From Branchiostoma belcheri (Eukaryota; Chordata; Leptocardii; Amphioxiformes; Branchiostomatidae), in contig NW_017804242.1 of NCBI RefSeq assembly GCF_001625305.1, positions 6,634,409 to 6,698,408 on the forward strand: DNA of 64,000 nt, in the 5' to 3' direction. A program made the position numbers and the translations under genes. Shown here piece by piece: positions 40,221 through 50,540 of the stretch. Positions within the stretch are counted from its first letter, which is position 1. Each line of letters begins with the position of its first letter. The notes under the pieces were generated by a model. The model was not told the origin of the DNA. It saw only the letters and a list, made by a program, of their open reading frames with translations, and did not search any database.

Positions 40221-40339
40221 ATCTCTGAACTCTTGTATTGTTTGTTCAGGTATTTAAATGCAATAATTGGACATCCTCATCCACACCTATATTCCACACA
40301 ATACATACACACTGACAGCATCAGCACTTTGTCTATTGA

Positions 40340-40345
40340 TTTATT
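40340..40345 (-). terminator. Poly(A) signal, kelch D 3' flank
   Basis: Minus-strand AATAAA in the block shared with B, C and E, about 530 bp beyond the stop. Confidence 0.55.
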
Positions 40346-40876
40346 TTTCTGTTCCTTGATCCCTCAACAAGCAAAATCCTGGTAGAGCTCTAAACATCTA
40401 AAAACAAGCCTCGATTTACATGTACAAACAAGTTGGTGGTTACTGCTCAGATGACATCAAGCCCCCCACTTCGGTTTAATACTACTGTGTGAATATACTC
40501 CATTATACGGTTGTAATAGGTGCTTACATTGATGAAAAATGGTAGGATAAAGAAAATAGAACCAGTGTCTTTCAGAGTTCTTTTGGGTGGCAACATCCTG
40601 GATCCACATGTATTAACATAACTTTAATTACAAGATACATGACCAAAATGCATGACCTGTTCCTATCTGATCACATACATGTATCACCAATGTACAAAGC
40701 TGGCTTGTAATGATGTCTGCCTAATCTAGTCCATTTGTTCTTGGACCCAATACCACAAGGCGTAATGGTCTAATTCAAGGCCTCAAAATGAGTGACTTTT
40801 TGCCATGGGAGCCTCAGGCACTTTTGTTAATGCCTTTGAGTTTGAAGTGATGTCATTAAGTGTTTTTCTACATGAT

Positions 40877-42844
40877 TCAATTCTCTTGCTCGTCCTCTTT
40901 CCCCAGTGCTGCAAGGTCCCGGCAGTACCACCCGACAGTGCTCTTCTTGGTGTGGAGGAAGCTCTGGCCGAGTAAGGCAAAGGGAAGGGGTTTGTCGAAT
41001 CCAAAACCCATGGTATCTGACCACATGTAGTCGGTAATGGTATTCACTACGCCCTCGGGTACATTCGTGTTGCGGTAGCTGGGCTTCCTTTCTGCGCGAA
41101 GGACTTTCTCTATCCAATCTCGTCGATCACCCGCAGTTAGGGTCTCCTCTTCAACATTAAAGATATATAGACAGTCAAATCTATTTTGATCAACAAGGAT
41201 GTATAGCTTGTCATTGACAGGTGTTGCACGAATCACGTCCTCTAAATCTGGGTTACCCACCAGGATATTGGCATACTTTACATCGTTGGTTTTCACATCG
41301 AATGCATGGATGCAGAGTTTTCGTTGTCTCTTTCGCTGGGACTGGGACATATCGACGATCTTTGACAAACTGATGAATACAATTCTGTCCCCATGGACTG
41401 TTACTGTCAAGCTCGGTGAAGTGAGTAATTTCGGCAGCACAGTTGCAAATGGCGGGCCCACACAGTCCTTTATCCAAGCCCCTTCTTCAGGATCATAGCA
41501 ATCTATGGTCACTGCCACAGACATCGTCTCAGTGTCACCGCCGACAAGGAAGATTTTCCCGTCAACGACCACTGACTGATGCCCTGCCCTACCACGAGGC
41601 ATGTCGGGCAGCCTCAGCCAAGTGTCCGAAGGGAAATCGTACCGAAAGGCCTGCCTGGATGGAGCAGAATGAGGACCCTGGCCGAGTAGAGGATGGACCC
41701 GCCCACCTGTCACGTACAGGTGTCTCCCTGTACTCGCCACGCTCATGTAGCCGGAGACATTGGTTGGGAGGGTAGTGATGTGGTAGTATTCCTTACTAGG
41801 GTTTGGATCAAAGCAAATTATGCTTTGCAGGGGTGTCGGCTGTGCACTGACTGCCTTCCAACCACCAACTATGATTGCCAGGTTATCATGCCAGCGGCTG
41901 TCAGGGCGTCTAGGACAACTTACATCCTCTCCCTCTAACCGTGTACCAAAAATATGTTTCTCCTTAGCTGCAGTGATTTTTGCCAGGCATTCTGCGGACT
42001 CACGTATCACAGGGTGAGACTCCAGCTGCTGTAGCACGCTGACCCTCGCGCAAGACAAACGGATCTCTTGTATAACTTCTAGGATTCCTGTTTTAGGCTT
42101 CTCAGGGACATGGTCGAGCCATCTGAGTACAGAATGGACAATGTCCTCTTCATTTTTTACCCTCAGATCTTTGTCTCCAAGTAGGTCTGCAAGTTCTTGC
42201 ACCGAAAGCGTAAGGAACTCCTCATCCTGTGTGACTTCTTGGAAGTCTGACAATGCCATGTTCCTCGCTCTCTTCCTCAGAAAAGAAAGACCATACAGGT
42301 TTGCCAGGCGCATGATGCCCAGACAGTTGGAAAGGCAGAGGTTGTATTGGATGAATAAGCGACAGTGCTTCAGAATCTTGTCTAATTGTAGCATGTGTGC
42401 CACCTTAAGAATGTCCTGGACATTATCTTTACCAATGCTAATTTCCCCGGTATACAGGAAATTTAAAATCTTGGAGAAGCTGGTGGAGTCTATCTCACGC
42501 AGCTGTATGACGTTTGAACTACTTTCAGAGAGGTTGGACAACAGCATGGCTTTGAAGTATGGCACGGATGCCAACACAGCCCGGTGACAGGGAAACTCCC
42601 TACCCTGGACTTGTACCACCACATCAAGGAATTCTCCGTTCTTCCATTGGCTTACAAGTTCATCAAGAAGCTCGGGTCCTTGGGCTTCGTTTGCAAAGTG
42701 ACGGGAACCGTCTTCTAATGTTCGGTCTGTCACTCCTTCGTACAAGTTGTCGGGGTCATAGTCATCATCATCGTAACTCTCATAGCCATCGTTACTATAC
42801 CTGTACTGCCAGAAGCCATTTTCGTCATAGTAGCCCCCGGACAT
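40877..42844 (-). CDS. BTB-BACK-kelch protein (kelch-like gene D)
   Basis: A single-exon frame of 655 residues. The N-terminus is Tyr/Asp-rich (MSGGYYDENG). BTB starts near residue 71 (FLDVVVQVQGREFPCHRAVL). BACK contains HSVLRWLDH and ends at AECLAKITAAKEK (about 300). The kelch region has IIVGGWKAV, YVTGGRVHP and LVGGDTE; later blades have lost the paired glycines. The C-terminus is LLGQSFLHTKKSTVGWYCRD. Predicted Cullin-3 substrate adaptor; the substrate is unknown. The ATG is 18 nt after the acceptor (TTTCTCCAG, exon from 42862). The first exon is probably 44374-44740. Closest to gene E, with which it shares GPPFATVLPKLLTS. Confidence 0.94.
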   Translation of the reverse strand: MSGGYYDENGFWQYRYSNDGYESYDDDDYDPDNLYEGVTDRTLEDGSRHFANEAQGPELLDELVSQWKNGEFLDVVVQVQGREFPCHRAVLASVPYFKAMLLSNLSESSSNVIQLREIDSTSFSKILNFLYTGEISIGKDNVQDILKVAHMLQLDKILKHCRLFIQYNLCLSNCLGIMRLANLYGLSFLRKRARNMALSDFQEVTQDEEFLTLSVQELADLLGDKDLRVKNEEDIVHSVLRWLDHVPEKPKTGILEVIQEIRLSCARVSVLQQLESHPVIRESAECLAKITAAKEKHIFGTRLEGEDVSCPRRPDSRWHDNLAIIVGGWKAVSAQPTPLQSIICFDPNPSKEYYHITTLPTNVSGYMSVASTGRHLYVTGGRVHPLLGQGPHSAPSRQAFRYDFPSDTWLRLPDMPRGRAGHQSVVVDGKIFLVGGDTETMSVAVTIDCYDPEEGAWIKDCVGPPFATVLPKLLTSPSLTVTVHGDRIVFISLSKIVDMSQSQRKRQRKLCIHAFDVKTNDVKYANILVGNPDLEDVIRATPVNDKLYILVDQNRFDCLYIFNVEEETLTAGDRRDWIEKVLRAERKPSYRNTNVPEGVVNTITDYMWSDTMGFGFDKPLPFALLGQSFLHTKKSTVGWYCRDLAALGKEDEQEN

Positions 42845-42984
42845 GGTGCTCTATGAAATCTGCTGGAGAAAATAATAAGAGACAGCATCAATACAATTGC
42901 GAGTGGAAATGCTAGATTCTAATTTTTTTCATCTTCAAAATCTGCATCTCACGGTTTGATAAAAATCCCTTGCTATACTTCATC

Positions 42985-43245
42985 AGCACGTCGGCAGAAC
43001 GTACTGCGCCTGCGCAGAACCCCGTATTTTTGCGTTTTTCGTTGGATTTTTGGTCAACGTTGCATTAGAATTTTGCCTGTTGCAGAGGATATTCTTTCCG
43101 ACACAACATTTGGAAACTACTGTCGAAATGCTAACCTTATTATAAACCTAACCTTATACAACCTTATATGAGACTTTCTTCCAAAGTGCTATGTACAATA
43201 CATTACGGGTTTCGCGCAGGTGCAGTACGTTCTGCCGACGTGCTT
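42985..43245. mobile_element. hAT-like MITE with 8-bp target duplication, copy 2
   Basis: TIR AGCACGTCGGCAGAACG as at 1531-1784. Flanked by ACTTCATC at 42977-42984 and 43246-43253, a perfect 8-bp duplication at a different target from copy 1. It lies in intron 1 of kelch D. Confidence 0.85.
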
Positions 43246-43253
43246 ACTTCATC

Positions 43254-43789
43254 GTCTACCAGATAACTTTGACCCAGTGTTGACGTCACAATGAGGCCAC
43301 GTGACAAGCCTCACTGTGTTGGATCTAAAGTTTTAACTCTAAAGATGTAACGACCAGCACAGATGAACTTTCATACTTGGTAACTCCTTGCACCAAGGAA
43401 CTTCATCACAAACCACCCAAAGGTTCGAGAGTTAAAACTGCTATACATTTGTACCACATACGTCATGTTACATCAACCTTCTTGGTAACATCCTGTTATA
43501 TATTCATCCATTCATCATCAGGCAAGTTACTGATACCCAAGACTAAGAGACTTTGCCTAGTACTACTTTCTTATCATCTGGCACATGGATTATACCTAAG
43601 GGAGCTTAGATCACATTTCTTATACCCGCACCGCCTCACATGGCTTGGAAGAAGTAACCGTTTTGGAGTCAGCTCAACGCCTGGTGTTGTCTACGCTTGA
43701 ATCTACAATAACCAGACCCAAAGATCGCAACACATCCAGAATATAGACAAACAAACGCTTCCAAAGGCGGTTACGTTCAGGAGGTTGGA
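43254..43789. other. Kelch D intron 1, unassigned part
   Basis: A 107-codon plus-strand frame (43377-43700) has no family resemblance and no splice context. No repeat was recognised. Confidence 0.4.
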
Positions 43790-43814
43790 TGTTGGGCCCT
43801 TTGTTTTGAATAGC

Positions 43815-44205
43815 TAAAATCCCGCTGTGATCAAGCTGGGGCTGGCGCCTCTGATCGCTGTGATGGCGCCGAGGTTTCGCGGGCTTTTTCCATGCAAATG
43901 ACCTCGGTATGACGTCACAGCTTCCGATTTACACCGAGATAGCCCGAACCCTGGCCGACAAGAAGCGATGCGTGTCAGATTTCCGACGATTGCCTTATTT
44001 AGAACACTCGACAGGCGTGCGAAAACATCGGCTAGAGCCAGGGCTAGAGCACAAAATGACAACCATCTGGATGTTGTTTTTCTTCGCTTCACGACCAACA
44101 TGGCTGAGATTTGTGCATGGATCACAAATTATCGATATTTCCAGCTGGTTATAACGACTGTTCATGTAGAGTTTTCCTTCCCCTGCACTCGCGGCGAACA
44201 TAGTT
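43815..44205 (-). other. Conserved kelch intronic block, copy D
   Basis: Same octamer and CRE as 38460-38840. The minus-strand frame contains DVFARLSSVLNKAIVGNLTR and SEAVTSYRGHLHGKSPRN in the same register as copy C. Confidence 0.55.
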
Positions 44206-44373
44206 AACTAGGCTTTATTGGAACAAAGAAAAGTAAATAAAAAAAAATTGGGACTTTCTCCCTCCTTGCAAAATAATTTCTTCAACCTCGAGTGGTACCT
44301 CCTTGCAAAAACCAATTCTCCTTCAATGCAGGGACATATATAAACTCCCTAGGCGAATAACAAGCCCACCAAC

Positions 44374-44740
44374 CTGCAAATGATGCCAACGTTTAGTCCT
44401 GAAAGTCCGCAGGTTTTCCAACGTTCACGGGTGCCTGGGGCCAAGGAGAACCTCTAGTTGAAGCTCGGACGAAAACTTCGAATGGGCTGTTCCAAAACTT
44501 AAATTTGGAGGGGGGTTGAAGATCTATACATTGCTACTTTCTCAAAATCGAAATCCAGATCTTGCTCGAGCCCGTCTGTTTGCTTGACCCCCTCAGTACA
44601 ATCCTACAAAATCCAAACCTATTAACCACCATACGTAAAATCCGTCTTCTTGAACCCCCCCCCCCTCCTTTAGTTATTTTTTGAACGGCCGATCAGCTTC
44701 CGGCTACCAGTTTTGGTGCACACGGGCTTATGGGTATTGG
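44374..44740 (-). promoter_or_regulatory. Kelch 5' module D (promoter and non-coding exon)
   Basis: Donor ATTTGCAG|GTTGGTGGG ends at 44374; core TACCAGTTTTGGTGCACACG then GGGCTTATGGGTA at 44706-44735. It carries the same MITE as module C (44487-44688). Serves gene D. Confidence 0.6.
44487..44688. mobile_element. MITE, CTGTTCCAAAA family, copy in module D
   Basis: Orthologous insertion to 39124-39335. Confidence 0.65.
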
Positions 44741-45072
44741 TTACAAACTAAACTAGCTAAAATTGATGCGTAGCTAGGGGAAGATTCAACCAAACAAGAG
44801 AAAGCAAAATAACATTGTTTACTTTAGTTTTACACCTTTTGTGAAACTTTATACAATTTTACACCTGCGAAATGTGTATGCCGTCCTAACTTATTTTGTG
44901 TACTTTACACTAATCTCGGCAGGCGGCGCTGCTGCACGGCATAATCCGTGGCTCCCATCTTTCTGTAGATGATTAGTGTCCGTATTTTGTATTCAATAAT
45001 TGGACACCCCCATTCTCGCCTAGATTGCAGACAATACATACACAATGACAGCATCAGCACTTTGTCTATTGA

Positions 45073-45078
45073 TTTATT
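45073..45078 (-). terminator. Poly(A) signal, kelch E 3' flank
   Basis: Minus-strand AATAAA at the shared position, about 1.0 kb beyond the gene E stop. Confidence 0.5.
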
Positions 45079-46114
45079 TTTCTGTTTCTTGATCCTTCCG
45101 AACAAGCAAAATCCTGGTACATCTCTAAACATCTAAAACTAGCCTCGGTTTGCAAACAAGTTTGCGGTTACTAGTACTGCTCAGAGGACATCAAGCCCAG
45201 ACTTGGGTCTAATACTACTGTGTGAAAATACTTCATTATACAGTAAATGTAATAAGTGCTTACATCAACAAAAAAAGGCAGAACAAATACTTCATTATAG
45301 ATGCTTACATCAACAAAAAAGACAGGATAAAGTAAATAGGACCAATGTCTTTCAGGGTGTGTTTTGGGTGGCAACATCCTAGATCCACATGTATTAATAT
45401 AACTTTAATTACAACATACATTTGTACAATCAGTATCCAACATGATCTGTACCTATCTGATCACATATCACCAATGTACAAAGCTGGCTTGTAACTCATT
45501 GTTGCCTTGCCATCAAAGTACCTTGAACTGTTGTAGCACTCAATAATTTGGTCACAAAGTGTAATGATGTCTGTCTAATCTCCAAACAAGATCTTTCGGT
45601 CATCTGATATCAGGTTTCCTTACAGTCCTTCTATTCAGACAAGGGTAGTGGTTGAAACAAATCATTTTCTTTCCTAACATCTGCTTGGAGATGAATGTTC
45701 GTGTTTCCAGACTTGAAAAGACTATCACTAGGTACTCTAGGTCATTTGTTCAAATTATGTAAATCAGTGAACTACAATGTACTAGTGCAGTGTCATTTGC
45801 ATGTACAATGAGAAAATTCTATATTTCCTGACTTATCCTGGAAATTGTGAGCAGACTGGATCATCAATTATTTAAAAAGCAAAGCTTTATTGTTTAATTT
45901 GGTCACTTTATTTTGGAGTAAACATTCCGATGGCTAAATCGCTTGGTTTTTGGACCCAATACCACAGGGCGACATGGTCTTATTTTGGGCCTCAAAATGA
46001 GTGACTTTTTCCAAGGTAGTAACATGGTGACCCCAGGCACTCTCTGCAGTTTTGTTAACGTAAGCTTGAAGTATTGTCATTGTTATTCAGTGTTTTTCAA
46101 CTTGATTCATCCTC

Positions 46115-48100
46115 TCACTCGTCATCTCTCTTCAGTGCTGCAAGGTCCCGGCAGTACCACCCGACACGGCTCTTCTTGGTCTGGAGGAAGCTGTGGCCAA
46201 ATATGGGAAACGGAAGGGATGTGTCGATTCCAATACCAATGGTGTCTGAGTCTGACCATATGTAACTGGTAATGGTATTCATTACGCCCTTCGGTACATC
46301 CATGTTGCAGTAGCTGGTCTTCCTTTCAGTGCGAAGGACTTTCTCTATCCAATCTCGTCGATCCCCCCAAGTTAGGGTCTCCTCTTTGACATTAAAGATA
46401 TATAGACAGTCAAATCTATCTATATCAACAAGGATGTATAGCTTGTCATTGACAGGTGTTGCACGAATCACGTCCTCTAAATCTGGGTTACCCACCAGGA
46501 TATCGGCATACTTTACATCGTTGGTTGTCACATCAAATGCATGGATGCAGAGTTTTCGTTGTCCCCCTCGCTGGGACTGGGACATATTGACGATCTTTGA
46601 CAAACTGATGAATACAATTCTGTCCCCATGGGCTGTTACTGTCAAGCTCGATGAAGTGAGTAATTTCGGCAGCACAGTAGCAAATGGCGGGCCAACACAG
46701 TCCTTTATCCAAGCCCCTTCTTCAGGATCATAGCAATCTATCGTCATTGAAGATGTCATCTCATGATCAGTGTCGCCGCCAACCACAAAGAGTTTCCCGT
46801 CAACAACAACCGATTGATGCCCTGCTCTGCCGCGAGGCATGTCGGGTAGCTTCAGCCAGGCGTCCGAAGGGAAATCGTACCGATAGGCCTGCCTGGATGG
46901 AGCAGAATGGGGACCCTGGCCGAGTAGAGGATGAACCCGCCCACCTGTCACGTACAGGTGTCTCCCTGCACTTGCCACGCTCATGTAGCCAGAGACAGGT
47001 GTGGGGAGGGTAGTGATGTGGTAGAATTCCTTCTTACGGTCTGGATCAAAGCAAATTAATCTTTGCAGGGGTGTCGGGTGTGCACTGACTGCCTTCCAAC
47101 CACCAACTATGATTGCAAGGTTGTCACGGCGTCTAGGACAACTTACATCCTCTCCCTCTACCTTGGTACCTAAAATATGTTTCTCCTTAGCCGCTGTGAT
47201 TTTTGCCAGGCATTCTGTGGACTCATGTATCACAGGGTGAGACTCCAGCTGCTGTAGCACGCTGACTCTCACACAAGACAGATGGATCTCTTGTATAACT
47301 TCTAGGATTCCTGTTCTGGGCTTCTCAGGGTCATGGTCGAGCCATCTGAGTACAGAATGGACAATGTCCTCTTCATTTTTTACAATCAGATCTTTGTCTC
47401 CAAGTAGATCTGCAAGTTCTTGCACCGAAAGGGTAAGGAACTCCTCGTCTTGTGAGACATCGGGGAATTTTGACAATGCCATGTTCCTTGCTCTTGTCTT
47501 CAAGAGAGAAAATCCATACAGCTCTGCCAGGCGTATTACACCCAGACAGTTGGACGGGCAGAGGTAATCTTGGAGGAACCCAGAGCAAAACTCCACAATC
47601 TTGTCCAACTGTAGCATGTGCGCCGTCTTCAGAATGTCCTGGATGTCGTCTTTACCGATGCGGATTTTCCCGGTATACAAAAAGTCCAGGATCTTTGAGA
47701 AGCTGTTGGAGTCAATCTCACGCAGCTGTATGACTCTTGAACTACTTTCAGCAAGGTTCGAGGACAGCATGGCTTTGAAGTACGGCGAGGATGCCAACAC
47801 AGCCCGGTGACAGGGGAACTCTCTACCCTCGACTTGTACCACCACATCAAGGAATTCTCCGGTCTTCCGCTGGCTGCCAAGTTCAGCAAGGAGCTCGGAT
47901 AATTGGGCTTGGTTTGTAAAGTGACGGGAACCGTCTGCTAATGTTCTAGATCTGATTGTCCTGGTGACGTACACGTCATCGGAGTCAGAGTCATAGTCAT
48001 CATCGTCACTGTCATAATCATCACTATCTTCATCATCACTGTCATCGTATTCGTCACTATACTCACTGTACTGCCGGACGCTATAGTAGCCCCCAGACAT
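46115..48100 (-). CDS. BTB-BACK-kelch protein (kelch-like gene E)
   Basis: A single-exon frame of 661 residues. Residues 10-42 are acidic (Asp/Ser/Tyr). BTB from about 82 (GEFLDVVVQVEGREFPCHRA), BACK to about 290, kelch region with IIVGGWKAV, YVTGGRVHP and VVGGDTD, and C-terminus IFGHSFLQTKKSRVGWYCRD. Predicted Cullin-3 adaptor. The coding exon begins at 48140 after TTTCTCCAG. The first exon is probably 50541-50714, giving an intron of 2.4 kb. It is the outermost gene of the array, next to the divergent plus-strand exon, so its layout may be the ancestral one. Intact; closest to gene D. Confidence 0.94.
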   Translation of the reverse strand: MSGGYYSVRQYSEYSDEYDDSDDEDSDDYDSDDDDYDSDSDDVYVTRTIRSRTLADGSRHFTNQAQLSELLAELGSQRKTGEFLDVVVQVEGREFPCHRAVLASSPYFKAMLSSNLAESSSRVIQLREIDSNSFSKILDFLYTGKIRIGKDDIQDILKTAHMLQLDKIVEFCSGFLQDYLCPSNCLGVIRLAELYGFSLLKTRARNMALSKFPDVSQDEEFLTLSVQELADLLGDKDLIVKNEEDIVHSVLRWLDHDPEKPRTGILEVIQEIHLSCVRVSVLQQLESHPVIHESTECLAKITAAKEKHILGTKVEGEDVSCPRRRDNLAIIVGGWKAVSAHPTPLQRLICFDPDRKKEFYHITTLPTPVSGYMSVASAGRHLYVTGGRVHPLLGQGPHSAPSRQAYRYDFPSDAWLKLPDMPRGRAGHQSVVVDGKLFVVGGDTDHEMTSSMTIDCYDPEEGAWIKDCVGPPFATVLPKLLTSSSLTVTAHGDRIVFISLSKIVNMSQSQRGGQRKLCIHAFDVTTNDVKYADILVGNPDLEDVIRATPVNDKLYILVDIDRFDCLYIFNVKEETLTWGDRRDWIEKVLRTERKTSYCNMDVPKGVMNTITSYIWSDSDTIGIGIDTSLPFPIFGHSFLQTKKSRVGWYCRDLAALKRDDE

Positions 48101-48239
48101 AGCGGCGGTTCACCTAGAGGCTGGTGTTCTATGAAATCTGCTGGAGAAAATAATGCAGGACAGTGTTAAACGGCTGTAGACAGACACATCAATAAATGCA
48201 AGTAGAACTAGAAATGCTAAATTCTAACTTTTTCATAAC

Positions 48240-48310
48240 CACCTGGATACCTTCCTCTCATTCATGTCTGTAGTGACTACAGACATGACAGAGAGGAAGG
48301 TATCCAGGTT
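48240..48310. repeat. Hairpin
   Basis: Arms of 34 nt (start ACCTGGATACCTTCCTCTC) pair with about two mismatches around a minimal loop. Confidence 0.85.
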
Positions 48311-48424
48311 GCCATAATCCATGACTGGGTCATTCAGGGTCAACATACATTTTTTTAGTACACCGGTGAAGTCAGATAATTTGCTTTTAAACTGAAGTCG
48401 CAATGCACTGAGGCTGGCCAGTTT

Positions 48425-48511
48425 TAGCCTGGGCACCATCCAGATTTTCGCTCCGCCATGCTCTAAAAAATCAAGCGTGACGGAGTGAAAATCCGGATGG
48501 TACCCAGGCTA
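48425..48511. repeat. Hairpin with TAGCCTGGG ends
   Basis: Arms TAGCCTGGGCACCATCCAGA and its near-complement, about 31 nt each, are separated by 25 nt. The ends are shared with 48802-48907. Confidence 0.8.
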
Positions 48512-48689
48512 GGCCAGTTTGGCATCGAGGTGTGTTCAGTGTGACTTGGTGAGTGTTGAGACAGAGCCACATTGGCGATTTAGGCTTGAATGCGGTTCCA
48601 TAAACTTTAAGTGTGAAGACGGCCTAAACTTTGGGTATTTCATTCACTTTAATATAGCAAGGTAACTGGTTATAGGGAAAGCAGTTTCA

Positions 48690-48800
48690 TCCAAGATGAG
48701 AGTGGTTGCCAGCGCCTTTGATCTCTGTGTTGGCTGCAGGCTTTTCCATGCAAATGAGTCTAGCTATGTCAGCAGCTATGACGTCATAGCCTCCGATTTA
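48690..48800 (-). other. Conserved kelch intronic block, copy E, first part
   Basis: It holds ATGCAAAT and TGACGTCA as in copies C and D up to TCCGATTTA; the rest of the block resumes near 50103. Confidence 0.55.
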
Positions 48801-50103
48801 CTAGCCTGGGTTCCATACCCATAGCACACTGGACGCAAAATATCTCAGTGAGTGAGATCACTGAGATATTTTCTGCCTAGTGTGCTATGGGTCTGGAACC
48901 CAGGCTACTGATTGTCTTCGTCAGAAGGACTATGAAATTGTCTCGCCGGAGTGTGGGGAACTGCGGATTTTGCGATATAACTCTGGAAGGCATGATTCGA
49001 CGTCCATGATTTTTGGCAGGCAGATTACCGCTGTTAAGTCAAGTACAAGTTTCAGCTTCGTGGGGGGTCCTTGCGTCACGTAGGTGCACCTTTTGTGTTT
49101 GTGGCTTGTTAGCAAAATAACTCAAGTATTTGTAAAATGTTGATTATAATTCTTGGTGTGGTGCTCACTATTGTCGGGACCAAGGTTAAGTTCGTTACTG
49201 AGCTTCGTGGGGGGTTTCGTTGTGACTACAGGGGGCATTTTGTTAATTTTTCTTGTGAGCAGGATAACTTTTGTATGTGTGGATGGAAGTTAATGAAATT
49301 TGATAGGCATGTTACTGTGGTGGTCTCCAAGTCCAAGATTGAGTTCAAAGATGAGAGTCGTGGAGGTCGTTATGTCCCCGTAATAGGACCTTTTGTGTTT
49401 AGAAATCCCCCACCTACATCTGCTTGGAGACAGCCGACAGCTGGATATAGCCGGGGAACCCCATAATGGGATGGGATCAAATGACGTTACATTGAGGGAT
49501 TGTACTATAACTTCAGCAGGGGGAGGATAGGTTGGACATATGTCAGGTTATTTTCTACGGCCACACCAAGTAATTGCTATGGATGACGTCCACAGGAGAC
49601 CTTAAATCTAATTACCTTAAATTTAAGGCAAACGCGCAATAAAAACACGAAGGGCCGAAAAACGAGATGCCTAGATTTGGAATATGCTAACTGTAGAAGT
49701 ACAAATGTTAGGACACAAAGAACACAAGAAACAAGTCTTCTATTTGTCATAAAGACAAATTAACAAAACAGCAGTAGTCGCACTGTTCTGATTCTTTCCT
49801 TTATAACATCTTCTCTTATTATATTTTGCGACGCTGTCGTGACACAGTAAGAATTTCTTGAACGTTTTTTTTCCAGTAACAGTCCAAACTCAAATAACGT
49901 AGGGGGGGGGGGCTAACACGGGTGACGACGCATCTGTATAATCTGCGGCAAACTGTTTCAGGGTGTTCTGTACCATAAAAATAGTGCAGAGATTCTTTTG
50001 TTCTTTAGACCAAATTGATTATTAAAAAGAGTAAAGAATACGCATGTTAATTTCTCTAGAACGATGTACCTCTGACGAAGACATGAAATCTCCGACCTCT
50101 AGT
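48801..50103. other. 1.3-kb insertion splitting the kelch E intronic block
   Basis: Copies C and D are continuous across this point. The insert starts with the long hairpin and holds a 109-codon plus-strand frame (49137-49466, MLIIILGVVLTIVG then Cys-rich text). It also holds a lone GGCCACACCAAGTAA end at 49561 without a partner. Parts near 49100-49200 resemble the CCTCCATG repeat (ATAACTCAAG, CTTGGTGTG), so the frame is probably not a gene. Confidence 0.5.
48802..48907. repeat. Long hairpin with TAGCCTGGG ends
   Basis: Arms of 50 nt at 48802-48851 and 48858-48907 pair with few mismatches around a 6-nt loop. Confidence 0.9.
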
Positions 50104-50330
50104 TTACACTGAGATAGCCCGAACCCTGGCCGACAAGAAGCGATGTGTGTCAGATTTCCGACGATTCCCTTATTTAGAGCACTCGGCAGGCGTGCGAAAA
50201 CGTCATCTTCGGCTAGAGGACAAAATGACTGCCATCTGGATGTTGTTGTTGGCCTCACTTCATGCTTCACGAGAGTTTTGTGCTCAGTTTTCTTGCGAGA
50301 GTTATTTTCAGCTGGTTATGAAAAAAAAAT
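50104..50330 (-). other. Conserved kelch intronic block, copy E, second part
   Basis: Matches copies C and D from the TTTACACYGAGATAGCC phrase onward. The minus-strand frame again reads NKGIVGNLTHIASCRPGFGL. Confidence 0.55.
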
Positions 50331-50404
50331 GTTAGTTTTTTTTTTCTTCACTGCCACTCGCAAACAAAGTAGTACTACAAGCAGTATAATTTTGCTTGAT
50401 AAAA

Positions 50405-50441
50405 TCAAGGAGCTTTCATCACTGTGATGAAAGCTCCTTGA
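50405..50441. repeat. Short perfect-arm hairpin
   Basis: TCAAGGAGCTTTCATCAC is followed after one base by its exact complement. Lies in kelch E intron 1. Confidence 0.85.
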
Positions 50442-50540
50442 TAAAATTATCGAGACTCTAAAACTCTAAACCTCTTTGCAGCTGAAACCAAGTCTCCTTG
50501 CAAGAACATGACCTCCTAGGCGAATAACAAGCCCACCAAC

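Larger units (their letters stand above)
38380..42940 (-). repeat. Tandem duplication block 1 (module of C plus gene D)
   Basis: Matches 43790-48240 nearly throughout, at an offset of about 5.3 kb: intronic conserved block, 5' module, divergent-promoter fragment, 3' flank and kelch gene. Differences include a CCTCCATG element present only here (39627-40220). Confidence 0.8.
43790..48240 (-). repeat. Tandem duplication block 2 (module of D plus gene E)
   Basis: Partner of 38380-42940. It also carries extra sequence at about 45500-46000 between the poly(A) signal and the gene E stop that block 1 lacks. Confidence 0.8.

Noticed and set aside
43377-43700. 107-codon plus-strand frame in kelch D intron
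   Set aside because: No recognisable motif or splice signals, and absent from block 1.
49137-49466. 109-codon frame with signal-like start as a secreted cysteine-rich protein
   Set aside because: Surrounding text resembles the CCTCCATG dispersed repeat and no paralogous copy exists; kept only as a note on the insertion.
50222-50335. Small plus-strand frame MTAIWMLLLASLHAS as a micropeptide
   Set aside because: The copies in kelch C and D introns diverge or stop within 15-35 codons, so there is no sign of constraint.
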